Assembly (NCBI RefSeq): GCF_002149015.1
Contig: NZ_NGFO01000001.1
Span: 124,001-188,000 of the forward strand
From: Gordonia lacunae
GTDB lineage: Bacteria; Actinomycetota; Actinomycetes; Mycobacteriales; Mycobacteriaceae
Direction: 5' to 3'
DNA length: 64,000 bases
A model generated the notes under the pieces. It was not told where the DNA came from. It made no database searches and worked only from the letters and a program-made list of their open reading frames with translations. The position numbers were made by a program, and so were the translations under genes. Positions 35,012 through 43,664 of this stretch are shown here, piece by piece (position 1 is the first letter of the stretch; each line of letters opens with the position of its first letter).

Positions 35012-35968
35012 TCAGGGACGCGTGAACCGCTCCCGGCGACCGAGGCCGCGGAGGCGTACCCACTCGGCGAAGCCCTTCGGATCACGTTGCTGTACAAGGA
35101 AGAACCAGCCGAACCGGGCGTACTCCTGGGGCAGCAGCTTCCGGAGTCCGGGCTGGCTCATCAGGTAGCCGCGGTTGCGGTAGGTGAAGAAGCGTTTGGT
35201 CTCGTTGTCGGGGTACTGGGTGTGCATGCGACCACCCAGGATCGGCCGGAATTCCGCCGAGCCGTCCGGGTGGAGGTAACCGGCGCGCAGACACGTACCG
35301 AACTTGACCCCCGAGCGGACAAGGCGGCGGTGTACCTCGACCTCGTCGCCGCGGAAGAACAGGCGTAGGTCCGGAACCCCTACCTGCTCGAGGCAGTACG
35401 CGGAGAACAGCGCGCCGTTGAACAGTGACGCGATGCCGGGCAGCAAGTCATCCGACTGGGCGTCACCGTCGGTGACATTCGACCCGCTCGCTTCGCTCCC
35501 GGCGTCGGCGAAGAGCTCCGATCGCTTACGGCGCCAGACGAGGCCACGTCGCAGCGGGAAGGCGAGCGTGTCCGGGTCGTCGAGGTTGGCGACCACCGGC
35601 GACACCTCGTCGAGATCGTGGCGTGCGGCGCAGTCGAGCAGCGTCGAGAGCACCGTCGGGCCGTCCGGGCGTCCGTCGTCGTCGGCGCACCAGACCCAGT
35701 CGGCGCCGAGGGCGAGCGCGTGCAGCATGCCCAACGCAAAGCCGCCCGCCCCGCCGAGGTTCCGTTCCGACCCGAGGTAGGTCGTCGGAACAGGTTGTGC
35801 GGCAACGAGTTCGGCGACCTCGGGTTCGTTCGCATTGTCGACGACGATCAGGTGATCGACGGGCCGGTCCTGACCGGCGACGACGGCCAGCGACTCGGCG
35901 AGCAACTCCACGCGACGGTGCGTGACCACGACCGCGATGACCTTCGGAGCGACGGCGCCCTGGGTCAC
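35012..35968 (-). CDS. glfT1: Galactofuranosyltransferase GlfT1
   Basis: GlfT1 adds the first galactofuranose residues to the decaprenyl-linked rhamnosyl-GlcNAc primer of arabinogalactan, on the inner membrane face. The 318-residue GT2 protein matches Rv3782: VVVTHRRVELLAESLAVV, IVVDNANEPEVAELVAAQPVPTTYLGSERNLGGAGGFALG, metal motif WVWCADDDG (Asp96-98), GIASLFNGALF, DLRLFFRGDEVEVHRRLVRSG and RNRGYLMSQPGLRKLL. About 16 extra residues occur between FADAGSE and LLPGIAS. GTG 35968 overlaps the wzt stop (GTGA). Last gene of wzm-wzt-glfT1. Confidence 0.96.
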   Translation of the reverse strand: MTQGAVAPKVIAVVVTHRRVELLAESLAVVAGQDRPVDHLIVVDNANEPEVAELVAAQPVPTTYLGSERNLGGAGGFALGMLHALALGADWVWCADDDGRPDGPTVLSTLLDCAARHDLDEVSPVVANLDDPDTLAFPLRRGLVWRRKRSELFADAGSEASGSNVTDGDAQSDDLLPGIASLFNGALFSAYCLEQVGVPDLRLFFRGDEVEVHRRLVRSGVKFGTCLRAGYLHPDGSAEFRPILGGRMHTQYPDNETKRFFTYRNRGYLMSQPGLRKLLPQEYARFGWFFLVQQRDPKGFAEWVRLRGLGRRERFTRP

Positions 35969-36804
35969 TCCGGGGTCCCCTTCTTGTCCGCCTTCTCCAG
36001 GTCGGCGATCACCTTGCGGACATGAGCCGCGGCGTCGGGACCCTCGTACGCGCCGACGACCTCCTCGATGCCGCCCTCCATCCGGATCTGGCCGTGGTCG
36101 ATCCACAGGGCGCGGTCGCAGAGTTGGGCCAGGAACTCGTTGGAATGGCTGGCGAACACCAGGATTCCCGACCGTTCCACGAGCGCCTGGAGCCGGCCCC
36201 GCGCCTTGCGCATGAAGTCGGCGTCGACGGCACCGATGCCCTCGTCGAGGATTAGGATCTCGGGATCGATGGAGGTCACCACGCCGAGCGCGATCCGCAC
36301 GCGCATACCGGTGGAGTAGGTGCGCAACGGCATCTGCAGGTAGTCACCGAGTTCGGTGAACTCCGCGATGTCATCGATCTTCTTGAGCATCTCCTTGCGG
36401 GTCATGCCCAGGAACATGCCGCGGATGATGATGTTCTCGTAGCCGGAGATCTCCGGGTCCATACCGACGCCCAGGTCGAAGACGGGTGCGACGCGGCCGT
36501 GCACACGACAGGCGCCGCGAGTTGGCTCGTAGATGCCCGAGAGCAGACGCAGCAGCGTCGACTTGCCCGCGCCGTTGTGGCCGACCAGTCCCACGCGGTC
36601 GCCGTGCTTGAGGTGCAGGTTGATGTCCTTGAGCGCCTCGACGACCACGACGTTCGACTCGGTGGAGCCGATCACACCGCCCGCAGCCCCGATCACCGAC
36701 TTCTTGAGCGAGCGCGTCTTGGCGTCGAAGATCGGGAAGTCCACGCACGCGTCCCACGTGTCCACGCGGACTCGGTTGTCGCCGAGATCGTTGTTTCTGG
36801 CCAT
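35965..36804 (-). CDS. wzt: Galactan precursor ABC exporter ATPase Wzt
   Basis: This 279-residue ATPase (Rv3781-like) energises export of the lipid-linked galactan precursor. Walker A GHNGAGKST is at residues 75-83; the signature region is the Wzt/TagH type YSTGMRVRIALGV, Walker B EILILDEGIGAVD, and the switch ASHSNEFLAQLCDRALWIDHG. The N-terminal extension before Walker A is longer than in importers, as usual for polysaccharide exporters. ATG 36804 lies 11 bp after wzm. Confidence 0.95.
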   Translation of the reverse strand: MARNNDLGDNRVRVDTWDACVDFPIFDAKTRSLKKSVIGAAGGVIGSTESNVVVVEALKDINLHLKHGDRVGLVGHNGAGKSTLLRLLSGIYEPTRGACRVHGRVAPVFDLGVGMDPEISGYENIIIRGMFLGMTRKEMLKKIDDIAEFTELGDYLQMPLRTYSTGMRVRIALGVVTSIDPEILILDEGIGAVDADFMRKARGRLQALVERSGILVFASHSNEFLAQLCDRALWIDHGQIRMEGGIEEVVGAYEGPDAAAHVRKVIADLEKADKKGTPE

Positions 36805-36815
36805 CGATTCCGTCC

Positions 36816-37679
36816 CTACACCCAGTACGCCACGCGGGCCCGGTAGTTGCGCATCACCAGCATCGCCAGCACCCAGCCCACGGCGGTGCACCCCAGGACG
36901 ACGGCCCAGTGGTAGAACTCCACCGGCTCGCCCAGCAGCGGCCCACGCGCGATCTCCAGGTAGTGGAACATCGGGTTCAGCTCGACGAGCTTCAGCCTCG
37001 ACGACGTCTCGCCCGTCGAATTGCCCAGGCTCTGGGTGGTCCAGATGATCGGTGTCATGAAGAACACCAGCTGCACCACCGTGGTCAGCAGCTGACCGAT
37101 GTCGCGGAACCGCGTCGACAGGATGCCGAAGACGATGGTGACCCAGATCGAGTTCAGCACGTAGAGCACGAGCGCCGGGACGATCAGCGTCACTGTCCAG
37201 TTGAGTGGCGGTGGGAAGATCAGGAACAGGATGACGATGATCACGACGTTGTGCGCGAAGATGATCAGCGCTCGCCACACCACTCGGTAGACGTGCACGC
37301 TCACCGGTGCGGGGAGCTGCTTGATCAGGCCCTCGTTCTTCGAGAAGACCTCTGAGCCCTCGAGGATCGAACTCGAGATGAAGTTCCAGAAGATGAAACC
37401 GAGTGCGACGTAGGGCAGGAACACCTTGATGTCCATGCCGAAGAGTTCGCCGTAGAGCAGGCCCATCGCGATGGCGGTCACACCGGTCGCGATGACGATC
37501 CACAGCGGTCCCAGGACCGAGCGCCGGTAGCGCTGTTTGATGTCCTGCCAGCCCAGATGGAACCACAGCTCACGGCTTGCGAAACCGTCGCCGAGGTCCT
37601 TGACCGCGCGCGCGAAGCTGCGCGAATCGGAGCCCTCTGGACGCGCGGGGATCGCGTCGTCGTCTACTACCGCTGACAC
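36816..37679 (-). CDS. wzm: Galactan precursor ABC exporter permease Wzm
   Basis: This 287-residue ABC-2 permease (Rv3783-like) has six hydrophobic helices and the family start DIKQRYRRSVLGPLWIVIATGVTAIAMGLLYGELFGMDIKVFLPYVALGFIFW. With Wzt it moves the completed galactan-lipid across the membrane. GTG 37679 gives MSAVVDDDAIPARPEG; no other good start is near. The order wzm-wzt-glfT1 differs from M. tuberculosis, where glfT1 lies between the two transporter genes. Confidence 0.95.
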   Translation of the reverse strand: MSAVVDDDAIPARPEGSDSRSFARAVKDLGDGFASRELWFHLGWQDIKQRYRRSVLGPLWIVIATGVTAIAMGLLYGELFGMDIKVFLPYVALGFIFWNFISSSILEGSEVFSKNEGLIKQLPAPVSVHVYRVVWRALIIFAHNVVIIVILFLIFPPPLNWTVTLIVPALVLYVLNSIWVTIVFGILSTRFRDIGQLLTTVVQLVFFMTPIIWTTQSLGNSTGETSSRLKLVELNPMFHYLEIARGPLLGEPVEFYHWAVVLGCTAVGWVLAMLVMRNYRARVAYWV

Positions 37680-37719
37680 GAGGAGTCAGCGTACCCGCCG
37701 CGGTTTCTGTTGCTCCCCG

Positions 37720-37803
37720 CTGGTTGAGCTGGTGACGAGCGAAGCCGCCGGGCCGAGCGAGCGACGACGGAGCGCGTCGAGGTCGGGGAGCCATGTCGAA
37801 GCC
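37720..37803. repeat. Dispersed repeat of the TGGTTGAGC family
   Basis: This intergenic element begins CTGGTTGAGCTGGTGACGAG and ends GGAGCCATGTCGAAGCC. Related copies are at 40212-40303, and inverted at 45996-46044 and 47041-47089. It fills the gap between wzm and bpa. Confidence 0.75.
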
Positions 37804-37826
37804 ACAGCCGCCCCCACCCGCCGGGA

Positions 37827-38378
37827 TCAGAGATATTGCCCCGTGCTGTGACCGGGCCCGCCGGGGGCGGGCATCCCGGGCGGGAGGGCGCCCTGACGCA
37901 TCTGCTCGAGCTGGGCGCGGGCGGCCATCTGCTGGGCGAACAGTGCGGTCTGGATGCCGTGGAACAGGCCCTCGAGCCAACCGACGAGCTGGGCCTGTGC
38001 GATGCGGAGTTCGGCGTCCGACGGGGTGCCCTCGTCGGAGAACGGCAGGGCGAGCCGTTCGAGTTCTTCCCGCAGCTCCGGCGCGAGACCCTCTTCGAGT
38101 TCTCGGACCGACGACTGGTGGATCTCGCGCAGGCGGTTTCGCGACGCGTCGTCGAGCGGGGCCGCGCGCACTTCCTCGAGCAGCTGCTTGATCATCGTGC
38201 CGATCCGCATGACCTTGGCGGGCTGCTCGACCATGTCGGCGACGCTGGTCGATTCCGATGACTCGTCGCCCGTCTGCGCGTCCGTCCCCGCGCCGACGAC
38301 GATGACGTTGTCGGAGTCGCCGGCCGAGCCGAACGGTCCTGGGGTCGGGCCGGGTCCTGGAGTGCCTTCGTTAGCCAT
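37827..38378 (-). CDS. bpa: Bacterial proteasome activator Bpa
   Basis: Bpa (PafE) is an ATP-independent ring that opens the 20S proteasome gate for unfolded proteins. The 183-residue protein aligns with Rv3780 in VEQPAKVMRIGTMIKQLLEEVRAAPLDDASRNRL, ELRIAQAQLVGWLEGLFHGIQTALFAQQMAARAQLEQMRQGALPPG, and ends in GQYL, the C-terminal gate-opening motif. ATG 38378 (MANEG) is chosen; ATG 38387 adds three residues. The first 60 residues are low-complexity. No proteasome core gene is in the window. It is divergent from the aminotransferase-like gene. Confidence 0.95.
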   Translation of the reverse strand: MANEGTPGPGPTPGPFGSAGDSDNVIVVGAGTDAQTGDESSESTSVADMVEQPAKVMRIGTMIKQLLEEVRAAPLDDASRNRLREIHQSSVRELEEGLAPELREELERLALPFSDEGTPSDAELRIAQAQLVGWLEGLFHGIQTALFAQQMAARAQLEQMRQGALPPGMPAPGGPGHSTGQYL

Positions 38379-38438
38379 GGGCTCCATTGTGCCCGGACAC
38401 CGCGAATCGGCAGATCGCCGACGTCTATCCTCGTGCCC

Positions 38439-39635
38439 ATGGCTTTCGACGTCGCCTATGTGCGTGGATTGATTCCATCGCTCGGCGACGGCTGGATCCA
38501 CCTCGACCCGCAGGCCGGGATGCAGATCCCGGACTCGGTCGCGACCGCGGTGACCACCAGTTTCCGTTCGCTCTCGGCCGCCCCGGGCGGGGTGTACCCG
38601 TCGGCTCGGGCGAGCGCCGAGGTGGTCGACGGCGCACGCCGTGCGATCGCCGACCTCGTCGGCGGCGATGCCGCGGGTGTGGTCCTCGGACCGTCGCGGT
38701 ACGCGCTGTTGTCCGGTCTCGCCGAAGCGCTGGCGCCGCACGCGTGGCTGCGCGGCGATGTCGTCGTCACGCGCCAGGACGACGAACCGAACATCGTGCC
38801 GTGGCTCCGCGCCGCCGATCGGTACGGCGGCCGAGTTCGCTGGGCCGAGGTCGATGTCGAGACCGGCGGGCTCCCGGCATGGCAGTTCGGCGATCTGGTC
38901 ACTCCGGAGACGGAGGTCGTCGCGGTGACCCTCGCGTCGTCGACGACGGGGGCGATCACCGACATCAGTGAGATCGCGCCCCTGGTCCGCGAAGCAGGAG
39001 CGCTGCTGGTCGTCGACGCCACGAACGCTGCGCCGTACCTCAGTCTGGACATCCACGATCTGGGTGCCGATGTGCTCGTCGTCTCGGCCGAGCGTTGGGG
39101 TGGTCCGCGGATGGCGGCCATGGCATTTCGTGAACCCCACCTGATCGAACGGTTGCGGCTGATGGCGATGGACCCGGCCGCGCGCGGGCCCGCCCGGCTC
39201 GAACCCGAACCGCACCAGGGCGCGATGCTCGCGGGGCTCGTCGCATCGGTGGAACATCTCGCCGGGCTCGACGAGTCCGGGATCGGCAAGCGCCGACGCC
39301 GCCTCGTCACCTCGATGGACGGTGTCTACGAATATCTCCAGCGCCTCACTTACTACCTGGTGACGACGCTCTCCCAGCTCAACCATGTGAACCTCGTGGG
39401 CACCGAGGACAATCGGATACCGCTGGCGAGTTTCACCGTCGAGTCCGTCGGTGCGGACAAGGTGGTCCGACGCCTGGCCGACAACGGAGTCTGCGCACTC
39501 GCCGACCTTCCCAATCGCGCGCTCGCGCGCATGGGCGCACCCGACTTCGGCGGTGCCGTGACGGTTGGGCTGGCCCCGTACTCGACGCCGTACGAGGTCG
39601 ACCACCTGGTGCGCACGTTGGGATCGCTCGCGTGA
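38439..39635 (+). CDS. Class V aminotransferase-fold protein (Rv3778c-like), probably without the PLP lysine
   Basis: This 398-residue protein has the cysteine-desulfurase/class V fold: PGGVYPSARASAEVVDGARRAIADLVGG, HxN-like DDEPNIVPWL, VVAVTLASSTTGAITDISEIAPLVREAGALLVVDATNAAPYL. It is the same length and place as Rv3778c beside bpa. The segment that should carry the PLP-binding lysine reads VVSAERWGGPRMA, where family enzymes have SxHK..GP; arginine stands in the lysine position. It may be an inactive or repurposed fold. No strong ribosome site precedes ATG 38439; GTG 38433 is also possible. Confidence 0.85.
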   Translation: MAFDVAYVRGLIPSLGDGWIHLDPQAGMQIPDSVATAVTTSFRSLSAAPGGVYPSARASAEVVDGARRAIADLVGGDAAGVVLGPSRYALLSGLAEALAPHAWLRGDVVVTRQDDEPNIVPWLRAADRYGGRVRWAEVDVETGGLPAWQFGDLVTPETEVVAVTLASSTTGAITDISEIAPLVREAGALLVVDATNAAPYLSLDIHDLGADVLVVSAERWGGPRMAAMAFREPHLIERLRLMAMDPAARGPARLEPEPHQGAMLAGLVASVEHLAGLDESGIGKRRRRLVTSMDGVYEYLQRLTYYLVTTLSQLNHVNLVGTEDNRIPLASFTVESVGADKVVRRLADNGVCALADLPNRALARMGAPDFGGAVTVGLAPYSTPYEVDHLVRTLGSLA

Positions 39636-39640
39636 GAGTT

Positions 39641-39653
39641 CACCGTAACGGTG
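39641..39653. promoter_or_regulatory. Perfect palindrome upstream of the MarR gene
   Basis: CACCGTAACGGTG (6+1+6, no mismatch) lies 53 bp before the MarR start codon, just after the aminotransferase-like stop. An autoregulatory MarR operator is the simplest reading. Confidence 0.5.
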
Positions 39654-39706
39654 GCGATATTCACTATGGTGTTGTTTGAGTTAACGAGAATGTATGTTGT
39701 CATGCT

Positions 39707-40204
39707 GTGTCGGCAAAAACGATTGATGGTCCAGAGAAGGGCCCGCCCCGGTCGCTCACCGCTGCGGAGGCCGAGAGCTGGATGAACCTCGTCGACGGCG
39801 GTTGGGCACTCTTCGCCCGCGTCAACGACGAGTTCGCGAAACGGGGACTCTCGGTATCGGACCTGCGCATCCTCGAAGCGGTCTCGACCAGTCGGCAGTT
39901 GGGTGTCAGCGAAGTCGCCGACGCGGTGCACATGCGCGTGAGCACCGTGTCCCGGATGATCGCGCGACTGAGCGATGACGGCAACATCCACCGTTTCGAG
40001 TCGAAGGCCGACGGCCGGCACCGACTCGTTCGTCTGACCGATCAGGGCCGGCGCACGCTCGCCGACCACGTGAGCGTTCGGGACCAGGTGATCCGGCGGT
40101 TCGTCGTCGACGCGCTGACGCCGGAGGAGTTCACCGCTCTCGGCGTCGCGTTCCGCAAGATCGGCGAGGCCGTCGACGCCGCGGAACCGGCAGCATCCGA
40201 CTGA
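39707..40204 (+). CDS. MarR-family transcriptional regulator
   Basis: This 165-residue winged-helix protein has the MarR core LSVSDLRILEAVSTSRQLGVSEVADAVHMRVSTVSRMIARLSDDGNIHRFESKADGRHRLVRLTDQGRRTL, recognition helix around residues 75-90 and the wing DGRHRLVRLT. The target is unknown; the flanking genes are the aminotransferase-like protein and a quinone oxidoreductase read the other way. GTG 39707 has no clear ribosome site, so leaderless translation is possible. The upstream palindrome suggests autoregulation. Confidence 0.88.
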   Translation: MSAKTIDGPEKGPPRSLTAAEAESWMNLVDGGWALFARVNDEFAKRGLSVSDLRILEAVSTSRQLGVSEVADAVHMRVSTVSRMIARLSDDGNIHRFESKADGRHRLVRLTDQGRRTLADHVSVRDQVIRRFVVDALTPEEFTALGVAFRKIGEAVDAAEPAASD

Positions 40205-40211
40205 GCCGTCC

Positions 40212-40303
40212 TGCCGCTGTTGCGCAGGTGACGAGCGAAGCGGGGCCGTCCTTCTGCTGGTTGCGCAGGTGACGAGCGAAGCGAGGAGCCGTGTCGAAGC
40301 CAC
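40212..40303. repeat. Two tandem copies of the TGGTTGAGC-type repeat
   Basis: The segment TTGCGCAGGTGACGAGCGAAGC occurs twice, the second preceded by CTGCTGG and followed by GAGGAGCCGTGTCGAAGCCACC. It fills the space between the convergent MarR and quinone oxidoreductase genes. Confidence 0.75.
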
Positions 40304-40318
40304 CCGCCCGCACCTCGA

Positions 40319-41290
40319 TCAGTCCCCGACGCTCAGCAGCACCTTCCCGATCACGTCACCACTGTTCAGGTGATCGTGCGCGGCACCGGCGTCGGCGAGA
40401 GGGAACACGCGGTCGACGACGGGTACGACCGTCCCGGCCTCGATGAGCGGCCAGGTTCGGGTCAGCGTCGACGCCACGACCTCGGCTTTGCCGCCGGGGC
40501 CGTGCACGGGCCGGGCGCGCAGCGTCGTGCCCATCACCGACAGTCGCTTGGCCAGCAGATGTCCGAGATTGATCTCGGTGGTGGTGCCGCCCTGCATGCC
40601 GATGATGACCAGGCGCCCGTCGGTACGGAGCGCCTTCAGATTGGACGCCAGATACTTCGCGCCGATGATGTCGAGGATGACGTCGGCGCCGCCGGCGTCC
40701 TTGAGGACCTCGGCGAAGTCCTGGCTCGAGTAGTCGATGAGGATGTCGGCGCCGAACTCGCGGCATCGGTCGAGTTTGTCCTGGGTGCGGGCGGTCACCG
40801 CGACCCGCGCGCCCATCGCATGGGCGATCTGGGTGGCGTGGGTGCCGATGCCGCTGGAACCACCGTGGATCAGCAGGAGTTCGCCGGTGGTGAGGTGCGC
40901 GGTGTCGAAGATGTTCGACGACACGGTGCATGCGACCTCGGGCAGCGCCGCCGCGGACACCAGGTCGACGCCCGCGGGAACCGCGAGGACCTGCTCGACC
41001 GGAACCGCCACCTTCTCGGCGTACCCGCCGCCGGCGAGCAGCGCGCACACCTCGTCGCCCTCCGACCAGCCGCTGACCCCGTCGCCGAGAGCCGAGATCC
41101 GGCCGGAGACCTCCAGGCCGAGGGTGTCCGACGCCCCGGGCGGCGGGGGATAGTTGCCTGCACGCTGCAGGATGTCCGCGCGATTCACCCCGGCCGCGAC
41201 CACGTCGATCACGACCTCGCCGGAAGCGGGAGTCGGGTCGGGCACGTCGGAGAGGGACAGGTTCTCGGATTCGACGACGATGGCTTTCAC
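40319..41290 (-). CDS. NAD(P)H-quinone oxidoreductase (zeta-crystallin type, Rv3777-like)
   Basis: This 323-residue MDR-superfamily protein reduces quinones with NADPH and lacks the zinc ligands of alcohol dehydrogenases. Diagnostic blocks are VNRADILQRAGNYPPPPGASDTLGLEVSG, ALLAGGGYAEKVAVP, LPEVACTVSSNIFDTAHL, and the NADPH fold LLIHGGSSGIGTHATQIAHAMGARVAVTART. It corresponds to Rv3777. The probable start is GTG 41290 (VKAIVVES), with GAAGAG directly before it; no better start is seen. Confidence 0.92.
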   Translation of the reverse strand: MKAIVVESENLSLSDVPDPTPASGEVVIDVVAAGVNRADILQRAGNYPPPPGASDTLGLEVSGRISALGDGVSGWSEGDEVCALLAGGGYAEKVAVPVEQVLAVPAGVDLVSAAALPEVACTVSSNIFDTAHLTTGELLLIHGGSSGIGTHATQIAHAMGARVAVTARTQDKLDRCREFGADILIDYSSQDFAEVLKDAGGADVILDIIGAKYLASNLKALRTDGRLVIIGMQGGTTTEINLGHLLAKRLSVMGTTLRARPVHGPGGKAEVVASTLTRTWPLIEAGTVVPVVDRVFPLADAGAAHDHLNSGDVIGKVLLSVGD

Positions 41291-41367
41291 CTCTTCGATG
41301 GTGTCACAGCGCGCCGGAGTGCCAGCCGAGGTCCGCTCCGGCGTCGCTGTGTAACCTTGCTCGTCAG

Positions 41368-41452
41368 GGAAGCGTGGCAGAGCGGCCGAATGCACTCGCC
41401 TTGAAAGCGAGCGTGGGTAAAACCACCGGGGGTTCAAATCCCTCCGCTTCCG
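41368..41452 (+). tRNA. tRNA-Ser(UGA)
   Basis: The acceptor arms GGAAGCG and CGCTTCC pair, with a discriminator G and a long variable arm. The anticodon loop is CTTGAAA, reading TGA. The T arm carries GGGTTCAAATCCC. CCA is not encoded. A decayed integrase lies just downstream, so this is probably a former attachment site. Confidence 0.97.
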
Positions 41453-41457
41453 CATCG

Positions 41458-41492
41458 GCTCCTCGCCTGTTTGCGCAGGTGGGGAGCTTTTT
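41458..41492 (+). terminator. Rho-independent terminator after tRNA-Ser(UGA)
   Basis: GCTCCTCGCCTG pairs with CAGGTGGGGAGC, followed by TTTTTG. This is a strong stem with a T-run six bases after the tRNA. Confidence 0.85.
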
Positions 41493-41534
41493 GTTGCCCG
41501 GTGGGGCCAAGTCCATACTCGCTGCACACGATGT

Positions 41535-41730
41535 GCACATCACCCGCCGCAAGCGCCGCGTGATGTGCTGCGGCCCGACGGTGTCGAGATCGTTGTTGAA
41601 CAGGTCGCTGTAGGCGTCGAGAGTCAAGGCCGCGTAGGCGTGTTCGAGCATCCGCCGCAGGGGCTTCATGTTCACGCCTGGCGGACGTGGCGAGGCTCGT
41701 TGCGGTGTGGGTCGTGGATCGCCACCCGGA
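41535..41730 (-). pseudogene. Tyrosine-recombinase (phage integrase) C-terminal remnant
   Basis: On the minus strand, PPGVNMKPLRRMLEHAYAALTLDAY then SDLFNNDLDTV matches the end of actinophage integrases (usual form VQRMLGHASAAMTLDTYGHLFDDDLD). The preceding THTATSLATSA, the LRHTAASLA box with the active-site HxxR region, sits in a different frame, so at least one frameshift separates them. No N-terminal domain remains. It abuts tRNA-Ser(UGA), the usual position for an integrase after tRNA insertion. Confidence 0.75.
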
Positions 41731-41789
41731 AGGGGCCGACCGTTCGACAGCGCGAACCGACAAAGTCCTCGTCGGGTGGAGGCTGCTGT

Positions 41790-42143
41790 GACCTCGCGCA
41801 TAACGCACAGTTTCGTGAGTGCGAGAGGTACGAAGGCGGGTACTTCGTCAACCGCCGAATCTGCGGACAAGTTGGTGGAGAGGGTCTTTACGTCGACAGA
41901 ATCATCATCTCGGGAGAAGGAACCAGCGGTGGTAGCGCACACATTCGCCATCACATCCAAGCCCCCGATGGCAGCAACAGCACCGACTTTGAACAGGATG
42001 TGCGTGCGGGATCATTCGAACACGAAATTCCCATCAACATTTACATGGAGCCCGGGAACTACAAACTGTGGTATCAGACGCTCGATGTAAACGGAGATTG
42101 GTCCGGGTGGGACTCGGTGGACTGGGAAGTGAAGAGGGCGTGA
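41790..42143 (+). pseudogene. Truncated gene fragment of unknown function
   Basis: An open frame ends at 42143 with a non-shadow composition: GLYVDRIIISGEGTSGG, HIRHHIQAPDGSNSTDF, YMEPGNYKLWYQTLDVNGDWSGWDSVDWEV. It looks like a beta-sandwich domain. No start codon with a ribosome site is seen before the antisense integrase remnant, so the 5' end is probably lost. I do not recognise a family. Confidence 0.4.
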
Positions 42144-42151
42144 CTGGAAAA

Positions 42152-42620
42152 ATGAGCGTCAAGTCTGTCTTCGTCCGGTGGGCGTGTGTGGGCCTGGTTC
42201 TTGGTCTTGTCACGATCGGGATTGGGTATACGACGCGTTCCCCTAATGCTGTGCTCGTCGCGTGGCGAATCTGGGAGTTCGCTCGGCGTGAACCTCGTCA
42301 CCGAACCCGTGCTGCTGGCGATCCCCGTCCTGTTCGCTCTCGGTTACGGTCTGACGGCAGCTCTTCTGGCGGTCCGCAAACCTGGCGTTGGGAGGTTGAT
42401 CCGTTGGGTCTCACCGATTGTGCTGGTCATTCCGGTCGTGGTTTGTCTGCTGGCTCTACCGCGACACTACGAACTCGTTGCTTCAGGTGAGCCGGGGCAC
42501 TATCCGCAGACCCCTGCGGCGGTGGTTGCGATAGCGATCGTCATTGTCGCGCCTGCGGTATCGGTGGTCCGCGGGTTGCGTGACAGAGACAAGAATTTGA
42601 CGCCCGCGCAGAACGACTGA
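42152..42620 (+). pseudogene. Probable frameshifted membrane-protein gene
   Basis: ATG 42152 (after GGAAAA) opens a frame with one helix, WACVGLVLGLVTIGIGY, that becomes non-coding near 42270. The next frame then carries three more helices: VLLAIPVLFALGYGLTAALLAV, LIRWVSPIVLVIPVVVCLLAL and AAVVAIAIVIVAPAVSVV, to a stop at 42620. A four-helix protein broken by one shift fits. The second part could instead be its own gene from GTG 42288 (GGGAG upstream, 110 residues). No family recognised. Confidence 0.4.
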
Positions 42621-42869
42621 GAGGTCAGGGATGACAGCGATTGGTTGAGATGCCCGGGTGTACGGATGTCTGCGGGCGTCTCATGATCGGAACAGCGGAC
42701 GTCAATCGGAACGCGAAAGACGGCAGCCAGGTGAGTAAGAGGAAGACTCTCGACTCACGTCGCCTATGGGCGATCGTCCAGATTGCGGCTGGACCCTTCA
42801 TTGCAAGTCAGCCTTACCACGGGTGGATCGCCTGGTGGCGCGGCGAGATCGACCCGAGCGGCGGCAAGA

Positions 42870-43193
42870 TTGTGTAGTTGTCAGCGTCATCGACGATATT
42901 GACGGCGAAGAGCTGCAGGAAGCGGTAACGGTCATATTCGGCTTGGACGGTAAGCAGTACGAGTTCGACACGTCGCCTTCCAACTCCGATAAGTTCCGTG
43001 CCAGTCTGGCAAGTACATCGAAGCGTCACCATGCGCGGGAATCGCTCGCGGTTCGAAGGATCGATCTCGGAGCCGACGCCCGGCTGAGCAGAACCAGGCG
43101 ATTCCTCACTGGGCGAAGGCGAATGGCTATGAGATCGGTGACCGGGGGCGTATCCCCGTGGAGATCGTTGCGGCCTTCGAAGCCGCACACTGA
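42870..43193 (+). pseudogene. Frameshifted second copy of lsr2
   Basis: The reading VVSVIDDIDGEELQEAVTVIFG, LDGKQYEFDTSPSNSDKFRASL aligns with the intact Lsr2 at 44586. After CTGGC near 43011 the alignment moves to another frame (KYIEAS..., then HWAKANGYEIGDRGRIPVEI and AAFEAAH, stop 43193), consistent with loss of one base. The start codon region is also changed (no ATG). It is a decayed duplicate of a nucleoid protein gene, with its DNA-binding RGR part preserved but out of frame. Confidence 0.8.
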
Positions 43194-43340
43194 GCCGGCC
43201 AGTCCAGTCGGTGCGCCGCACGTCCACATTCCGTCACAGGCAGCCTGCACAGCGCGGTATTACACTCCTCGCGAGACGACAACTCTGTCGCCAGATGGTC
43301 GGTCACGGGCGGGGTCGAGGCCGTGGAAGGAGCGCGGCCG

Positions 43341-43622
43341 ATGCATGGTGGCGCGTGGCGGTTGGAAGTCGATGTGGAACTCGGCCACCGGATTACGAAT
43401 GTCGGGGATGACGCACATGATGTGGCGATCCGGACACGTGGCCTGATCCTCGACGGGCACGAACCCGGTGTCCGTCGGCACATTGCGTTTGTTGCGCGTG
43501 GAGAGTCGGTCCCCGTCGTTTTGCGGGCCGTTGAGAGTGCGCGTACGGGGCATCTGTTGATTACGTGGCGGCAGAACGGCGATGAACTCGCTGATGTCAT
43601 TGCCGTTGAACTGGAGCTCTGA
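43341..43622 (+). CDS. Small protein of unknown function
   Basis: This 93-residue protein has an alternating beta pattern: HGGAWRLEVDVELGHRITNVG, HDVAIRTRGLILDGHEPGV, HIAFVARGESVPVVLRAVE, GHLLITWRQNGDELADVIAVELEL. It resembles a small beta-sandwich, perhaps a membrane-adjacent or binding domain. GGAAGGAGC 8 bp before ATG 43341 supports the start. The next gene starts about 40 bp later, so they are likely co-transcribed. No family recognised. Confidence 0.6.
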   Translation: MHGGAWRLEVDVELGHRITNVGDDAHDVAIRTRGLILDGHEPGVRRHIAFVARGESVPVVLRAVESARTGHLLITWRQNGDELADVIAVELEL

Positions 43623-43664
43623 GTAATCGGTCCTGCCGAGGGCGTGACCGGGAGGCTGATGCTG

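Noticed and set aside
42731..42877. Possible 48-residue gene (SKRKTLDSRRLWAIVQ...)
   Set aside because: Ends inside the lsr2 copy and has no clear ribosome site. Kept out as probable decay product.
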